In this document: positions 38,106 to 46,328 of the stretch, in pieces
Position numbering within the stretch: the first letter of the stretch is position 1
Layout of the letters: the number at the start of each line of letters is the position of its first letter
NCBI GenBank assembly: GCA_902781945.1
Contig: CACZLE010000006.1
Location: forward strand, 23,272 to 87,271
DNA from: an uncultured Eubacteriales bacterium
GTDB taxonomy: Bacteria > Bacillota > Clostridia > Christensenellales > Aristaeellaceae
DNA length: 64,000 nt
Direction: 5' to 3'
Program-made: the position numbers and the translations under genes
The notes under the pieces: generated by a model
What the model was told of the DNA's origin: nothing
The model's database searches: none
What the model saw: the letters and a program-made list of their open reading frames with translations, nothing else

Positions 38106-39080
38106 ATGAAAACCAGAATCCTTGTCCTTTTGCTGACTTTGGCGCTGTGCCTTAGCTGTGCCCAGGCGGAAACCCTGCCCGCGGCGGGCGAATACACCCT
38201 GTTCGCCGTCGAAACCGAGGGCTTTTTGGTGCAGTCCGACACCATGGAGCTCGCTTCCGTCCTGCGGCTGGATGCGGGCGGCACGGGCTATATGACCTTC
38301 AACGACGACGGCATGGACATCACCCAATGGAGCGCGGAGGGCGCGGCCCTTACCATCACCATGGCGGACGGCGGCAGCGCCGGGGCCACCCTGGACCAGG
38401 GCGTGCTGGCCCTGGATCTGTACGGCAACGGCGCGATGATCCTTTATTTCGCCCTTCCCCAAGCCGACCTGAGCGCCTATCATCCCCTGAGCCTGGAGGA
38501 GCTCATGGCGGCCCTGACGCCTTCCTCCCGGCTGTACGCCCTGTATGGAACCCTGGACACCGCCGCGGGCCTGCACATGCGCTACGACGTGGATCTGGAA
38601 TACATGAACGCCCACCAAAGCTACGACGTGCACACCAAGGGCGGCGTCTATTATTCCCACCGCACCAGCCGGGTGGCCAGTCTGGAGGGCGGATCGGTCA
38701 CCTTCTTCAAGGACGGCGCGGCCTATAACCTGGACCCCGAAAAGCATACCGGCGTCCTGGTCACCACCACCTCCTCCAGCGCCATCACCGACAATGTGAT
38801 GCGGATGGACCGCTTCTATGCCGCCATCAGCGCCAACGCCCAGCGGACGGACGTTCAGCAGGAGACCCGGGAAGTGGACGGCGCAGCCTACGCGGTGGAG
38901 TTCTTCCCCGCCCAAACCGAATACGAGTCCGACGCCGCCTTCTACTTTGACGAGGCGGGCAGCCTGCGCTATTACCAGGAGATCAATCCCACCCTGGGAG
39001 AGAGCTTCTATACCCTGCTGGCCCTGGACGGCGCGGTGGACGAGAGCCTGTTTGACATAAGCGGGTACGCCATCCAATAA
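38106..39080 (+). CDS. Secreted protein of unknown function
   Basis: The 324-residue protein has a signal peptide (ILVLLLTLALCLSCAQA). The first half, residues 25-125, is a beta-rich module (YTLFAVETEGF, LRLDAGGTGYMTF) resembling lipocalin-like domains. The second half has repeated beta-strands around MRYDVDLEYMN and ends with a short helix, somewhat like LolA-type folds. The LSC before AQA could be read as a weak lipobox, but signal peptidase I cleavage is more likely. It is a single-gene unit with its own promoter and terminator. No function is recognised. Confidence 0.7.
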   Translation: MKTRILVLLLTLALCLSCAQAETLPAAGEYTLFAVETEGFLVQSDTMELASVLRLDAGGTGYMTFNDDGMDITQWSAEGAALTITMADGGSAGATLDQGVLALDLYGNGAMILYFALPQADLSAYHPLSLEELMAALTPSSRLYALYGTLDTAAGLHMRYDVDLEYMNAHQSYDVHTKGGVYYSHRTSRVASLEGGSVTFFKDGAAYNLDPEKHTGVLVTTTSSSAITDNVMRMDRFYAAISANAQRTDVQQETREVDGAAYAVEFFPAQTEYESDAAFYFDEAGSLRYYQEINPTLGESFYTLLALDGAVDESLFDISGYAIQ

Positions 39081-39098
39081 GGCCCAAGCGCCCTTTGC

Positions 39099-39132
39099 CC
39101 CGCCGGTTTCTGACCGGCGGGATTATTTTTTT
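39099..39132 (+). terminator. Rho-independent terminator
   Basis: CCCGCCGGT pairs perfectly with ACCGGCGGG around TTCTG and is followed by ATTATTTTTTT. Confidence 0.92.
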
Positions 39133-39195
39133 GCAGGAAATCGCCCTGTTTGCGCGAATACATAAAGGATTCTATTGAAAAAGAGGAATGCAGCC

Positions 39196-40047
39196 ATGTC
39201 CGTCATCCTGACCGGCTTTGCCGACGAAATCCATCCGAATTTTGAAACCCAGCTGGCCGTGGCCAGCGCCACCGGCGTCCACGCCATCGAGATCCGCGGC
39301 GTCAATGGCCGGGGCATCCAGACCTATACCCCCGAGGAAGCCGAAGCCCTGCAAAAAATGCTGTCGGACCGCGGCATGCACGTGTCCTCCGTCGGCTCGC
39401 CCATCGGCAAGATCGGCATTACCGAGGATTTTGCGCCCCACTTTGAGGTTTTCAAAAACGTGGTGGCGCTGTGCAAGGTTTTCGGCACGAAAAACATCCG
39501 CATGTTCAGCTTTTACGTGCCGGAGGGGCAGGCGGACGCCTATGCCGACGAGGTGATGCGCCGCCTGGACCGCCTGGCGGAATACGCCGCCCGGCAGGGC
39601 GTGGTGCTGCTGCACGAAAACGAAAAGGCCATCTACGGCGACGTGGCCGTCCGGTGCAAGGCCATCCTGGAGCGGTTTTCCGGCCCCCATTTCCGGGCTG
39701 TGTTCGACTTTGCCAACTTCGTGCAATGCGGCCAGGACACCCTGGAGGCCTACGAGCTGCTGAAACCCTACATCGCCTACATCCACATCAAGGACGCCCT
39801 GTTTGACGGCGGGCGGGTGACCCCCGCGGGCTGGGGCCAGGGCAACGTGAAGGCCATCCTGGCCGATCTCAAGGCCGCGGGCTATCAGGGCTATCTGTCC
39901 CTGGAGCCGCATTTAACCGATTTTACCGGCTTCCGCAGCCTGGAAAACGGCAATTCCGGGGAAAAATGGCGCATGGACGGCGAAACCGCCTGGCGCGTCG
40001 CCCTGGACTCGCTGAAGGCCATCCTGTGGGAGCTGAACTGGCAGTAA
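39196..40047 (+). CDS. TIM-barrel sugar phosphate isomerase/epimerase (first of two)
   Basis: The 283-residue protein is an AP-endonuclease-2-type TIM barrel of the IolE/IolI group. It shows LTGFADEI at the start, LHENEKAIYG (metal-binding Glu), FDFANFVQCG (Asp), YIHIKDA (His) and SLEPHL (Glu), the usual metal ligands. ATG 39196 follows AAGAGG. It opens a four-gene operon with an oxidoreductase, a second barrel and a permease, which suggests sequential epimerisation and oxidation of an imported sugar or polyol. Confidence 0.88.
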   Translation: MSVILTGFADEIHPNFETQLAVASATGVHAIEIRGVNGRGIQTYTPEEAEALQKMLSDRGMHVSSVGSPIGKIGITEDFAPHFEVFKNVVALCKVFGTKNIRMFSFYVPEGQADAYADEVMRRLDRLAEYAARQGVVLLHENEKAIYGDVAVRCKAILERFSGPHFRAVFDFANFVQCGQDTLEAYELLKPYIAYIHIKDALFDGGRVTPAGWGQGNVKAILADLKAAGYQGYLSLEPHLTDFTGFRSLENGNSGEKWRMDGETAWRVALDSLKAILWELNWQ

Positions 40048-40057
40048 GGAGGACACC

Positions 40058-41212
40058 ATGGAAAAGGTACGCTTAGGCATCATCGGCGTGGGCAACATGG
40101 GCACGGGCCACGCGGAAAACATATTGGCCGGGCTGTGCCCCGAAATCGTTATCACCGCCGCGGCGGACCGCCGGGAATCCCGCCGGGAATGGGCGGAAAA
40201 GCATCTGCCGGAGGCGAAAATCTTCCACGAGGGCGCTGATCTGATCGCCGCGGGCGTATGCGACGCGGTGCTCATCGCCGTGCCCCATTACCAACATCCC
40301 ACCCTGGCCATGGACGCCTTCCGCCATGGCCTGCACGTGATGGTGGAAAAGCCCGCAGGGGTCTACACCCTGCAGGTCCGGGAGACGATGGCCGAGGCCG
40401 ACCGGCATCCCGAGCTCACCTTCGGCATGATGTTCAACCAGCGCACCAACTGCATCTACCGCAAGCTGAAGGAAATGATCGACGGCGGCGAATTGGGCCA
40501 GATCAAGCGCATGAGCTGGCTGATCACCGACTGGTACCGCACCCAGTTCTATTATGATTCCGAGGCCTGGCGGGCCACCTGGGCGGGAGAGGGCGGCGGC
40601 GTGCTGCTGAACCAATGCCCCCACCAATTGGACCTGCTGCAATGGCTGTGCGGCCTGCCGGTGAAGGTCCACGCCCACTGCCACGAGGGCAAATGGCACG
40701 ATATCGAAGTAGAGGACGACGTGACCGCCTATCTGGAGTTTGAAAACGGGGCCACGGGCGTGTTCGTCACCACCACCGGCGACGCCCCGGGCACCAACCG
40801 TCTGGAGATCAGCGGCACCCGGGGCAAGGCTGTGTGCGAGGGCGACGCGCTCACCTTCTGGCGCAACGAAACGGACGAGCGGGAATGGTGCGTCACCTGC
40901 AAGGAGGGCTTCAAAAAGCCCGCCTATGAAAAGATCGCCGTGGAAACCGACGGCCTCAATCCCCAGCACCCGGCGGTGCTCAACGCCTTCGCCGCCCACA
41001 TTCTGCGGGGCGAGCCCCTGGTGGCCGACGGGCGGGAGGGCATTCGCGGCCTGATGCTGAGCAACGCCATGCATCTGTCCGCCTGGCTGGGCAAGGAAGT
41101 GACGCTGCCCATCGACGAGCAGCTTTTCTACGACCTGCTGATGGAAAAATGCAAGACCTCCCGCCACAAGGAGGACCGGGACGTGACCATCTCCACCGAA
41201 GGGAGCTACTGA
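40058..41212 (+). CDS. Gfo/Idh/MocA-family NAD(P)-dependent oxidoreductase
   Basis: The 384-residue dehydrogenase has the Rossmann motif LGIIGVGNMGTGHAE at the N terminus, the conserved substrate-binding block VEKPAGVYT (Glu-Lys-Pro), and HQLDLLQWLCG with the catalytic His region. It probably oxidises a sugar or inositol hydroxyl to a ketone with NAD(P). AAGGAGGACACC precedes the ATG, and the second epimerase gene starts two bases after the stop. Confidence 0.92.
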   Translation: MEKVRLGIIGVGNMGTGHAENILAGLCPEIVITAAADRRESRREWAEKHLPEAKIFHEGADLIAAGVCDAVLIAVPHYQHPTLAMDAFRHGLHVMVEKPAGVYTLQVRETMAEADRHPELTFGMMFNQRTNCIYRKLKEMIDGGELGQIKRMSWLITDWYRTQFYYDSEAWRATWAGEGGGVLLNQCPHQLDLLQWLCGLPVKVHAHCHEGKWHDIEVEDDVTAYLEFENGATGVFVTTTGDAPGTNRLEISGTRGKAVCEGDALTFWRNETDEREWCVTCKEGFKKPAYEKIAVETDGLNPQHPAVLNAFAAHILRGEPLVADGREGIRGLMLSNAMHLSAWLGKEVTLPIDEQLFYDLLMEKCKTSRHKEDRDVTISTEGSY

Positions 41213-41214
41213 GT

Positions 41215-41991
41215 ATGAAGATCGGCGCGCAGCTCTATACCGTGCGGGCGTATTGCCAGAATGAAAAGGATCTGGGCCGCACCCTCTCCCGGGTAGCGGC
41301 CATGGGCTATGAAACGGTGCAGCTTTCGGCCATCGGCCCCATCGCGCCCCGGCGCGTCAAGGCGCTGTGCGACGACAGCGGCCTGCAAATCGTGCTGACC
41401 CACAACCCCGAGGGGGATTTTTTGAACAATATCGACGCCCTGATCGAGCGGCACCAGCTCTACGGCTGCAAATACGCGGGTCTTGGCATGCTGCCGGAGC
41501 GCTATCACAGCCCGGAATGGCTGCCCCATTTTGCCGAGGACTTCGGCCCGGCGGCGGAAAGGCTGAAAGCCGCGGGCATGAAGCTGATGTACCACAACCA
41601 CGCCTTCGAGTTTGCCCGCATGCCCGACGGGCGCGCGCTGATGGACCACCTGCTGTCCATGCTGCCCGTGGACCTGATGGGCGTTACGGCGGACACCTAC
41701 TGGCTGCAATTTGGCGGCGTGGACGTGTGCGACTGGCTGCAAAGCCACGCCGAGCGCCTGCATTGCGTGCATTTGAAGGATTATATTCCCCACCATTTCG
41801 AGGCGCGCATGGCCGCCGTGGGCCAGGGCAACCTGAACTTCGCCCGCATTCTGGCGATATTGAAAGGCAACGGCGTCACCGAGCACGCCCTGGTGGAACA
41901 GGACGAATGCTACGGCGCGTCGCCCTTTACGTGCCTGGCGCAGAGCCTGGCCTATCTGCAAGCTGAAATGAAACACGAAAGAGAACGCTGA
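41215..41991 (+). CDS. TIM-barrel sugar phosphate isomerase/epimerase (second of two)
   Basis: The 258-residue paralogue starts MKIGAQLYTVR, as in many xylose-isomerase-like barrels, and carries YHNHAFEF, TADTYWLQFGG, VHLKDY and LVEQDEC at the metal-site positions. I chose ATG 41215 after GGGAG. It is sandwiched between the Gfo/Idh gene and the permease gene with 2-base gaps, so strict co-expression is expected. It may act after the oxidoreductase as a keto-sugar isomerase. Confidence 0.9.
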   Translation: MKIGAQLYTVRAYCQNEKDLGRTLSRVAAMGYETVQLSAIGPIAPRRVKALCDDSGLQIVLTHNPEGDFLNNIDALIERHQLYGCKYAGLGMLPERYHSPEWLPHFAEDFGPAAERLKAAGMKLMYHNHAFEFARMPDGRALMDHLLSMLPVDLMGVTADTYWLQFGGVDVCDWLQSHAERLHCVHLKDYIPHHFEARMAAVGQGNLNFARILAILKGNGVTEHALVEQDECYGASPFTCLAQSLAYLQAEMKHERER

Positions 41992-41993
41992 CC

Positions 41994-43133
41994 ATGAAAA
42001 AAGTTTTCCAGTTCCTCAAAAAAGAGCTGATGCTGACCCTCTCGGTGCTGGCGGCCATCATCGCCCTGATCATCACGCCGCCCACGGAGCGGCTGCTGCG
42101 GGACATCGACTGGCGCACCCTGGGCACGCTGCTGATGATGCTGTGCGTGCTGGAGGGCTTTAAAAAGGAAAACGTATTGCAGCCCGTGGCGCAGCTTGCC
42201 TCGCGGCTGAAGCGCGTGACCAGCCTGTCGCTTTTTCTGGTGTTCGGGGTGTTTTTCACGTCCATGTTCGTCACCAACGACGTGTCCCTCATCATTTTCG
42301 TCCCGCTGACCATCCTTTTGTTCCGCAACGGCGGGAAAGAAAAATACATCCTGCCCGTCATCTCCCTGGAGAACATCGCCGCCATCCGCGGCTCCATGCT
42401 GATGCCCTTCGGCAGCCCGCAGAACCTGTTCCTCTTCGGCCAGGCGGGGGTGAGCGCGGGGCATTTTATGCTGCATATGCTGCCGCTCAGCGCCCTTTCC
42501 GCTCTGCTGCTGGTGGGGTTCATCCTTTTCCTGTACCGCAGGGAGCCCCGGGAGGCCATTGACGCCCAGAGCAAGGCGGAGCCCTGGCGGCCCGAGGGCC
42601 GGGTGCGGCGCGCGGTCTATCTTTTGCTGTTCGCGCTGATCATCGCCGTCATCGTCACCCGCACGGCGCTGTGGCCCTATGCCGTGGCGCTGGTGCTGGC
42701 GGTCATCGCCCTGCTGGACCGCAAGCTGCTGCGGCAGGTGGACTACGTGCTCATCGTCACCTTCTTCTGCTTCTTCGTCTTTTCCTCCTCCATCGCGGCC
42801 AACGAGCATATCGCCGCCACCCTCAAAAAGGCCGTGGCGGGCAACGAATACTGGTGGAGCATCGGCCTGAGCCAGATCATCTCCAACGTGCCCTCCACCA
42901 TCGTGCTCTATCCCTTCACCGAAAACTTCGCCGGCCTGATCTACGGCGCAGACACCGCCGGCCTCTGTTCCCTGATCGGCTCTTTGGCCTCGGTGATCAA
43001 CTATCGCATCTACGTGCGCGAATACCCCGGCAACGGCGGCAAGTTCATCAAGGTCTTTACCCTCATCAGCTGGGCCTTCTTCCTCATCGTGGTGGTGCCC
43101 GGGCTGCTGCTGAGCCGGTGGAGGTTTTTCTGA
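41994..43133 (+). CDS. SLC13/ArsB-NhaD-superfamily permease
   Basis: The 379-residue membrane protein has about ten helices. TPPTERLLRDIDWRTLGTLLMM and FVTNDVSLIIFVPL are typical of the ion-transporter superfamily (CitMHS, ArsB, SLC13), and SNVPSTIVLYPF repeats the inverted half. These carriers move dicarboxylates or other anions with sodium or protons. Its place at the end of a sugar-oxidation operon suggests uptake or export of an acidic sugar or end product. Only 2 bases separate it from the upstream gene. Confidence 0.85.
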   Translation: MKKVFQFLKKELMLTLSVLAAIIALIITPPTERLLRDIDWRTLGTLLMMLCVLEGFKKENVLQPVAQLASRLKRVTSLSLFLVFGVFFTSMFVTNDVSLIIFVPLTILLFRNGGKEKYILPVISLENIAAIRGSMLMPFGSPQNLFLFGQAGVSAGHFMLHMLPLSALSALLLVGFILFLYRREPREAIDAQSKAEPWRPEGRVRRAVYLLLFALIIAVIVTRTALWPYAVALVLAVIALLDRKLLRQVDYVLIVTFFCFFVFSSSIAANEHIAATLKKAVAGNEYWWSIGLSQIISNVPSTIVLYPFTENFAGLIYGADTAGLCSLIGSLASVINYRIYVREYPGNGGKFIKVFTLISWAFFLIVVVPGLLLSRWRFF

Positions 43134-43145
43134 GCGGAGGGACTA

Positions 43146-43556
43146 TAAGCAGAAATTGGCAAGGTGAAAGAGGGAGTCCGTTGGGCCTCCGCGGCCCAAA
43201 CCCGCGCCAAAGGGATTTCATCCCTTTGGAATCCCAGCGGGCGAACCCGCTTGAGAACAATAACAAACAATCTGCGCCTGAAACTTGAATGTCGTAACGA
43301 GAGCTTCCGGGCATAAGAAAAACCGATGGCCAGCCAGAAAATGAATGCATTCATTTTCTGGCCTGTCCAGCGGTTTTTCGCTGTGCGCCGTGCAGCACAG
43401 CGCGCCAGCGAAGCTGGCTGCCTGGAAGCGGTGGACTGCAATATAGTTGCTCGTTGCGTCAGCTGCTTTTACGGCGACAAACGCAGGTTTTCTGCTTCTC
43501 TTTTGACGCAAAAGAGAAGCGTACCCCTTTCCCCGTCAAATTTCTGTTTATCCAAT
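43146..43556. repeat. Palindrome-rich element bounded by inverted repeats (MITE-like)
   Basis: The ends ATAAGCAGAAATTGGCA (43144 onward) and GTCAAATTTCTGTTTAT (to about 43551) are inverted copies of about 25 bases. Inside are at least five stem-loops: TTGGGCC/GGCCCAA, CCAAAGGGAT/ATCCCTTTGG (43207-43229), GCGGG/CCCGC, a perfect 28-base palindrome at 43334-43361 (CCAGAAAATGAATG and its complement), and CTTCTCTTTT/AAAAGAGAAG (43495-43519). No credible gene lies in these 440 bases. Confidence 0.75.
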
Positions 43557-43578
43557 TCTATATGAAATATAAAATGAT

Positions 43579-44142
43579 TCATTTTCCCATGGCCCAGGCA
43601 TAGCAATAGGCCTGGGTACGGGCGGCAAAGGGCTCGGTGCGCAGGAGCTTGCGCATTTCCTCCCGGGTGTACCAACCGGGGATGATCTCCTCCACGTCGG
43701 AGGTGCTTTTGCGAAATTCCCCGGCGGCCACGCCGAACACGCACACGTTGCGCTCGTTGGCGAAGCCCACGGCGCTGTAGCTGTTGTCCAGCACGTCGTC
43801 CACGCGCAGGAGCCGCAGCCCCGTTTCCTCCCACAGCTCCCGCCGGGCGCTTTCCTCCGGGGTCTCGCCGGGATCGATGAGCCCCGCCGGGAAATTATAG
43901 ATCCATTGGGCCATGGCCATGCGGTACTCGCGGCTCACCAGGATGCGGTCCCCGCTCTCGTCCGTCAGGATCATGACCACGGCGTTGGCCTGGCGGTTTT
44001 GCAGCTGCTCCAGGGTTTGGATATCCTTGTTCCGGCTGATGATCTCATAGGTTTTGGCGTGCCCCTCGGCGGTGACGTAGTCCACGTCGTAGCGGGTGAT
44101 GAATTTGCCCTCGTGGACCTTGCGGATGCCCTGATATTTCAC
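43579..44142 (-). CDS. Nudix hydrolase, ADP-ribose pyrophosphatase-like
   Basis: The 187-residue enzyme has a complete Nudix box: Gly, five residues, Glu, seven residues, then REL-WEETGL, within GLIDPGETPEESARREL. The N-terminal beta-hairpins (HEGKFITRYDVDYV) resemble ADP-sugar pyrophosphatases, which split ADP-ribose to AMP and ribose 5-phosphate. GGAGAAAAATCC precedes the ATG. The gene stands alone between two palindrome-rich repeats. Confidence 0.93.
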   Translation of the reverse strand: MKYQGIRKVHEGKFITRYDVDYVTAEGHAKTYEIISRNKDIQTLEQLQNRQANAVVMILTDESGDRILVSREYRMAMAQWIYNFPAGLIDPGETPEESARRELWEETGLRLLRVDDVLDNSYSAVGFANERNVCVFGVAAGEFRKSTSDVEEIIPGWYTREEMRKLLRTEPFAARTQAYCYAWAMGK

Positions 44143-44167
44143 GGATTTTTCTCCTTTGCCTTCAATT

Positions 44168-44465
44168 GATCGCAGAACGCCGCGATCTCAGCGCATCGGC
44201 AATGCCGATGCTTCCGTGGGAAGTGAATATTCACTTCCCACGGGTTGCAAATTTTCTTGTTCGCCTAACGGCTCACGGCCAGAAAATTTGTGTGGAATGA
44301 AAAATTCTTCCGCGGGAGCAAGCTCCGCTCCAGAATTTTTCTCCTCGCGGCGTACACGCCGCCGCTGCGGATTGTAATGTTTGCGTATCCAACTTTCATT
44401 TTCCTGACAAGTAAACTTTCAAACATCACCTTGTTGATGGTCTGTGATCGCAGAACGCTGCGATC
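44168..44465. repeat. Cruciform-rich element bounded by 20-base direct repeats
   Basis: Near-identical copies of GATCGCAGAACGCCGCGATC (44168-44187; one base differs at 44446-44465) bound the segment. Between them are GCATCGGC/GCCGATGC, a perfect 30-base palindrome at 44214-44243 (CCGTGGGAAGTGAAT and its complement), CAAATTTTCT/AGAAAATTTG (44248-44290), GAAAAATTCT/AGAATTTTTC (44299-44341) and GCGGCGT/ACGCCGC. No coding potential is seen. Confidence 0.75.
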
Positions 44466-44509
44466 TTTTTTTATTTTCGGGATCGGACCAGGCCTTGGAT
44501 CGATACGGA

Positions 44510-45031
44510 TCAGCGTCCGCATGCTCTCTCGCTCCTTCTTCCGATCACGGTATACGCCATGCCGCTCTCCCGGCGCTCCGACTGATAGAGGCACACCTCC
44601 CGCACCGTCATGACGGCAGGGTCCGGCCTGATCCGCGTCAGCAGCGCCTCGTCCGGCAGCACGGGCTTGCGGGCCAGGGTGATGTGGGGATTGAAAGCCT
44701 GGGGATCAAAGGGGACCCCGGCGGCAGACAGGTTTTTCCGCACCCGGGCCGCCAGCGCGTCCAGGGCGGCAGAGGGCTCCACTCCGGCCCACAGCACCTT
44801 GGCCCGGGGAAAAACGCCGATATGGGACAACCGCAGGTCAAAGGGCATCTCCACTCCCGGCAGACAGGCCGTCACGTCCTGGGGCCACTCCCCGATAAAG
44901 GCCAGGGTCAGGTGCAGGTTGGCGGGGTCCAGATACCGGCCCTCCACCCCTGCCATTCGCAGCCGTCGCTGCAAATCTGCCAAAGCCTGACGCACCCCGG
45001 CGGCAGGCTCCAGACCGACAAATAAGCGCAC
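44510..45031 (-). CDS. thpR: RNA 2',3'-cyclic phosphodiesterase (LigT family)
   Basis: The 173-residue protein has two HxTL motifs, NLHLTLAFIG near residue 40 and NPHITLARKP near 115, that form the 2H phosphoesterase site. It hydrolyses 2',3'-cyclic phosphate ends of RNA to 2'-phosphates. It is 6 bases downstream of the aldo/keto reductase gene on the same strand, so they share an operon. Confidence 0.93.
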   Translation of the reverse strand: MRLFVGLEPAAGVRQALADLQRRLRMAGVEGRYLDPANLHLTLAFIGEWPQDVTACLPGVEMPFDLRLSHIGVFPRAKVLWAGVEPSAALDALAARVRKNLSAAGVPFDPQAFNPHITLARKPVLPDEALLTRIRPDPAVMTVREVCLYQSERRESGMAYTVIGRRSERACGR

Positions 45032-45037
45032 GGCCCC

Positions 45038-46168
45038 TTACCTTTCAAAGGTCTTGGCCACCTTTTGCAGCAGCTCCCGGATGGGCAAATGCTGGGGACA
45101 GACCTTTTCGCACTTGCCGCAGCGGATGCAGGCGGAAGCCTTGCCATGGCCGCCCCTTGTGGCGACGCCGTAGTACATGCCCGAATTCCAATCGTGGAAC
45201 GCCTCCTGGGCGTTCATGGCGGAAAAGACATCGGGGATCAGGATACCCTTGGGGCACGCGTTCTCCTCCACGCAGTAGCGGCAGCCGGTGCAGGGGATCA
45301 GGCTCAGGCTGTGGATAATATCGCACACCCTGCGCACCGCGTCCTTTTCCTGATCGTTCAGGGGATGGAAGTCCGCCATGGCAGACAGGTTGTCCTGCAT
45401 CTGTTCCATGTTGCCCATGCCGGAGAGCACCATAGCCATGTTGGGGAAGGAAGCGGCGAAGCGCAGGGCGTAGCTGGCGTTGCTGCCGCCCTTCAGCTCC
45501 CGCAGGATCTTGTCCGCCTCTGCGGGCAGGTTCACCAGGCTGCCGCCCTTCACGGGTTCCATGACGATGACGGGCTTGCCGTGCTTTTCGCACACCTCAT
45601 AGACCTTGCGGCTTTCCACGGAGGCGTCCTCATAATCCACATAGTTGAACTGGATCTGTACGATCTCGATTTCCGGGTGCTCGGTGAGGATCATGTCCAG
45701 CACATCGGCCTTATCGTGGAAGGAGATGCCAAAATGCCGGATCTTGCCCTCTTTTTTCAGCTCCAGGGCGGTTTCATAGGCCCGGCAGCGCTTGTATTTG
45801 GGATAGTTGTTCCGGTCCTGGGCGTGCATCAGATAAAAATCAAAATACTCCACGCCGCACCATTTGAGCTGATTTTCAAAGAAGGGCCGGATGTCCTCCT
45901 CCTTTTTGAAGTAGGGGTCGGTCAGCTTGTCGGTGAGCAAAAATTGGCCGCGGTCATAGCGCTTGGCCACGCAATCCCGGATGGCGGTTTCGCTCTGGCC
46001 GTTGATATAGCCGTGGGCGGTATCGAAATAATTGAGCCCGGCGGCGATGAAGGCGTCCGCCATGCGGCGGAATTCGTCGTAATTCACCTGGCCGTCCTTC
46101 ATGGGCAGGCGCATGCAGCCGAAGCCGAAATTGCCGTGGAGCTCCGGGAAAAAGGGATTCTGGATCAT
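45038..46168 (-). CDS. Aldo/keto reductase with C-terminal 4Fe-4S domain
   Basis: The 376-residue protein combines an aldo/keto reductase barrel (NYFDTAHGYING with Asp and Tyr, TDKLTDP with Lys, DFYLMHA with His) and a ferredoxin-like tail. The two cysteine clusters are CTGCRYCVEENACP and CIRCGKCEKVCP. Such proteins are common in anaerobes and may pass electrons between NAD(P)H and an iron-sulfur partner; substrates are mostly unknown. I chose ATG 46168, 6 bases after AGGAGGAG. Confidence 0.93.
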   Translation of the reverse strand: MIQNPFFPELHGNFGFGCMRLPMKDGQVNYDEFRRMADAFIAAGLNYFDTAHGYINGQSETAIRDCVAKRYDRGQFLLTDKLTDPYFKKEEDIRPFFENQLKWCGVEYFDFYLMHAQDRNNYPKYKRCRAYETALELKKEGKIRHFGISFHDKADVLDMILTEHPEIEIVQIQFNYVDYEDASVESRKVYEVCEKHGKPVIVMEPVKGGSLVNLPAEADKILRELKGGSNASYALRFAASFPNMAMVLSGMGNMEQMQDNLSAMADFHPLNDQEKDAVRRVCDIIHSLSLIPCTGCRYCVEENACPKGILIPDVFSAMNAQEAFHDWNSGMYYGVATRGGHGKASACIRCGKCEKVCPQHLPIRELLQKVAKTFER

Positions 46169-46201
46169 TTGGTTCTCCTCCTTGCTTTTTCTCTCTTCTT
46201 T

Positions 46202-46230
46202 ATTATACATGGCAAAAAGCCCCGAATCAA
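46202..46230 (-). promoter_or_regulatory. Predicted promoter of the aldo/keto reductase-thpR operon
   Basis: On the minus strand TTGATT (46230-46225) and TATAAT (46207-46202) are 17 bases apart. The -35 box sits inside a hairpin (46218-46243), CCCGAATC/GGATTCCGGG, which has T-rich flanks on both strands. Confidence 0.7.
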
Positions 46231-46328
46231 TCCGGATTCCGGGTTTTTTTTAAGGATATATAAAGCTTCATGGCTACAATAAAAGCCGTTCCCGGCAGAT
46301 ATCCCAACAAATCCAAGGAGGTCAACCC

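Noticed and set aside
43010..43511. Several minus-strand frames across the intergenic palindromes (residues like WAAEAQRTPSFTLP)
   Set aside because: They follow the palindromic repeat, mirror one another, and lack start signals; such frames are typical false gene calls in repeats.
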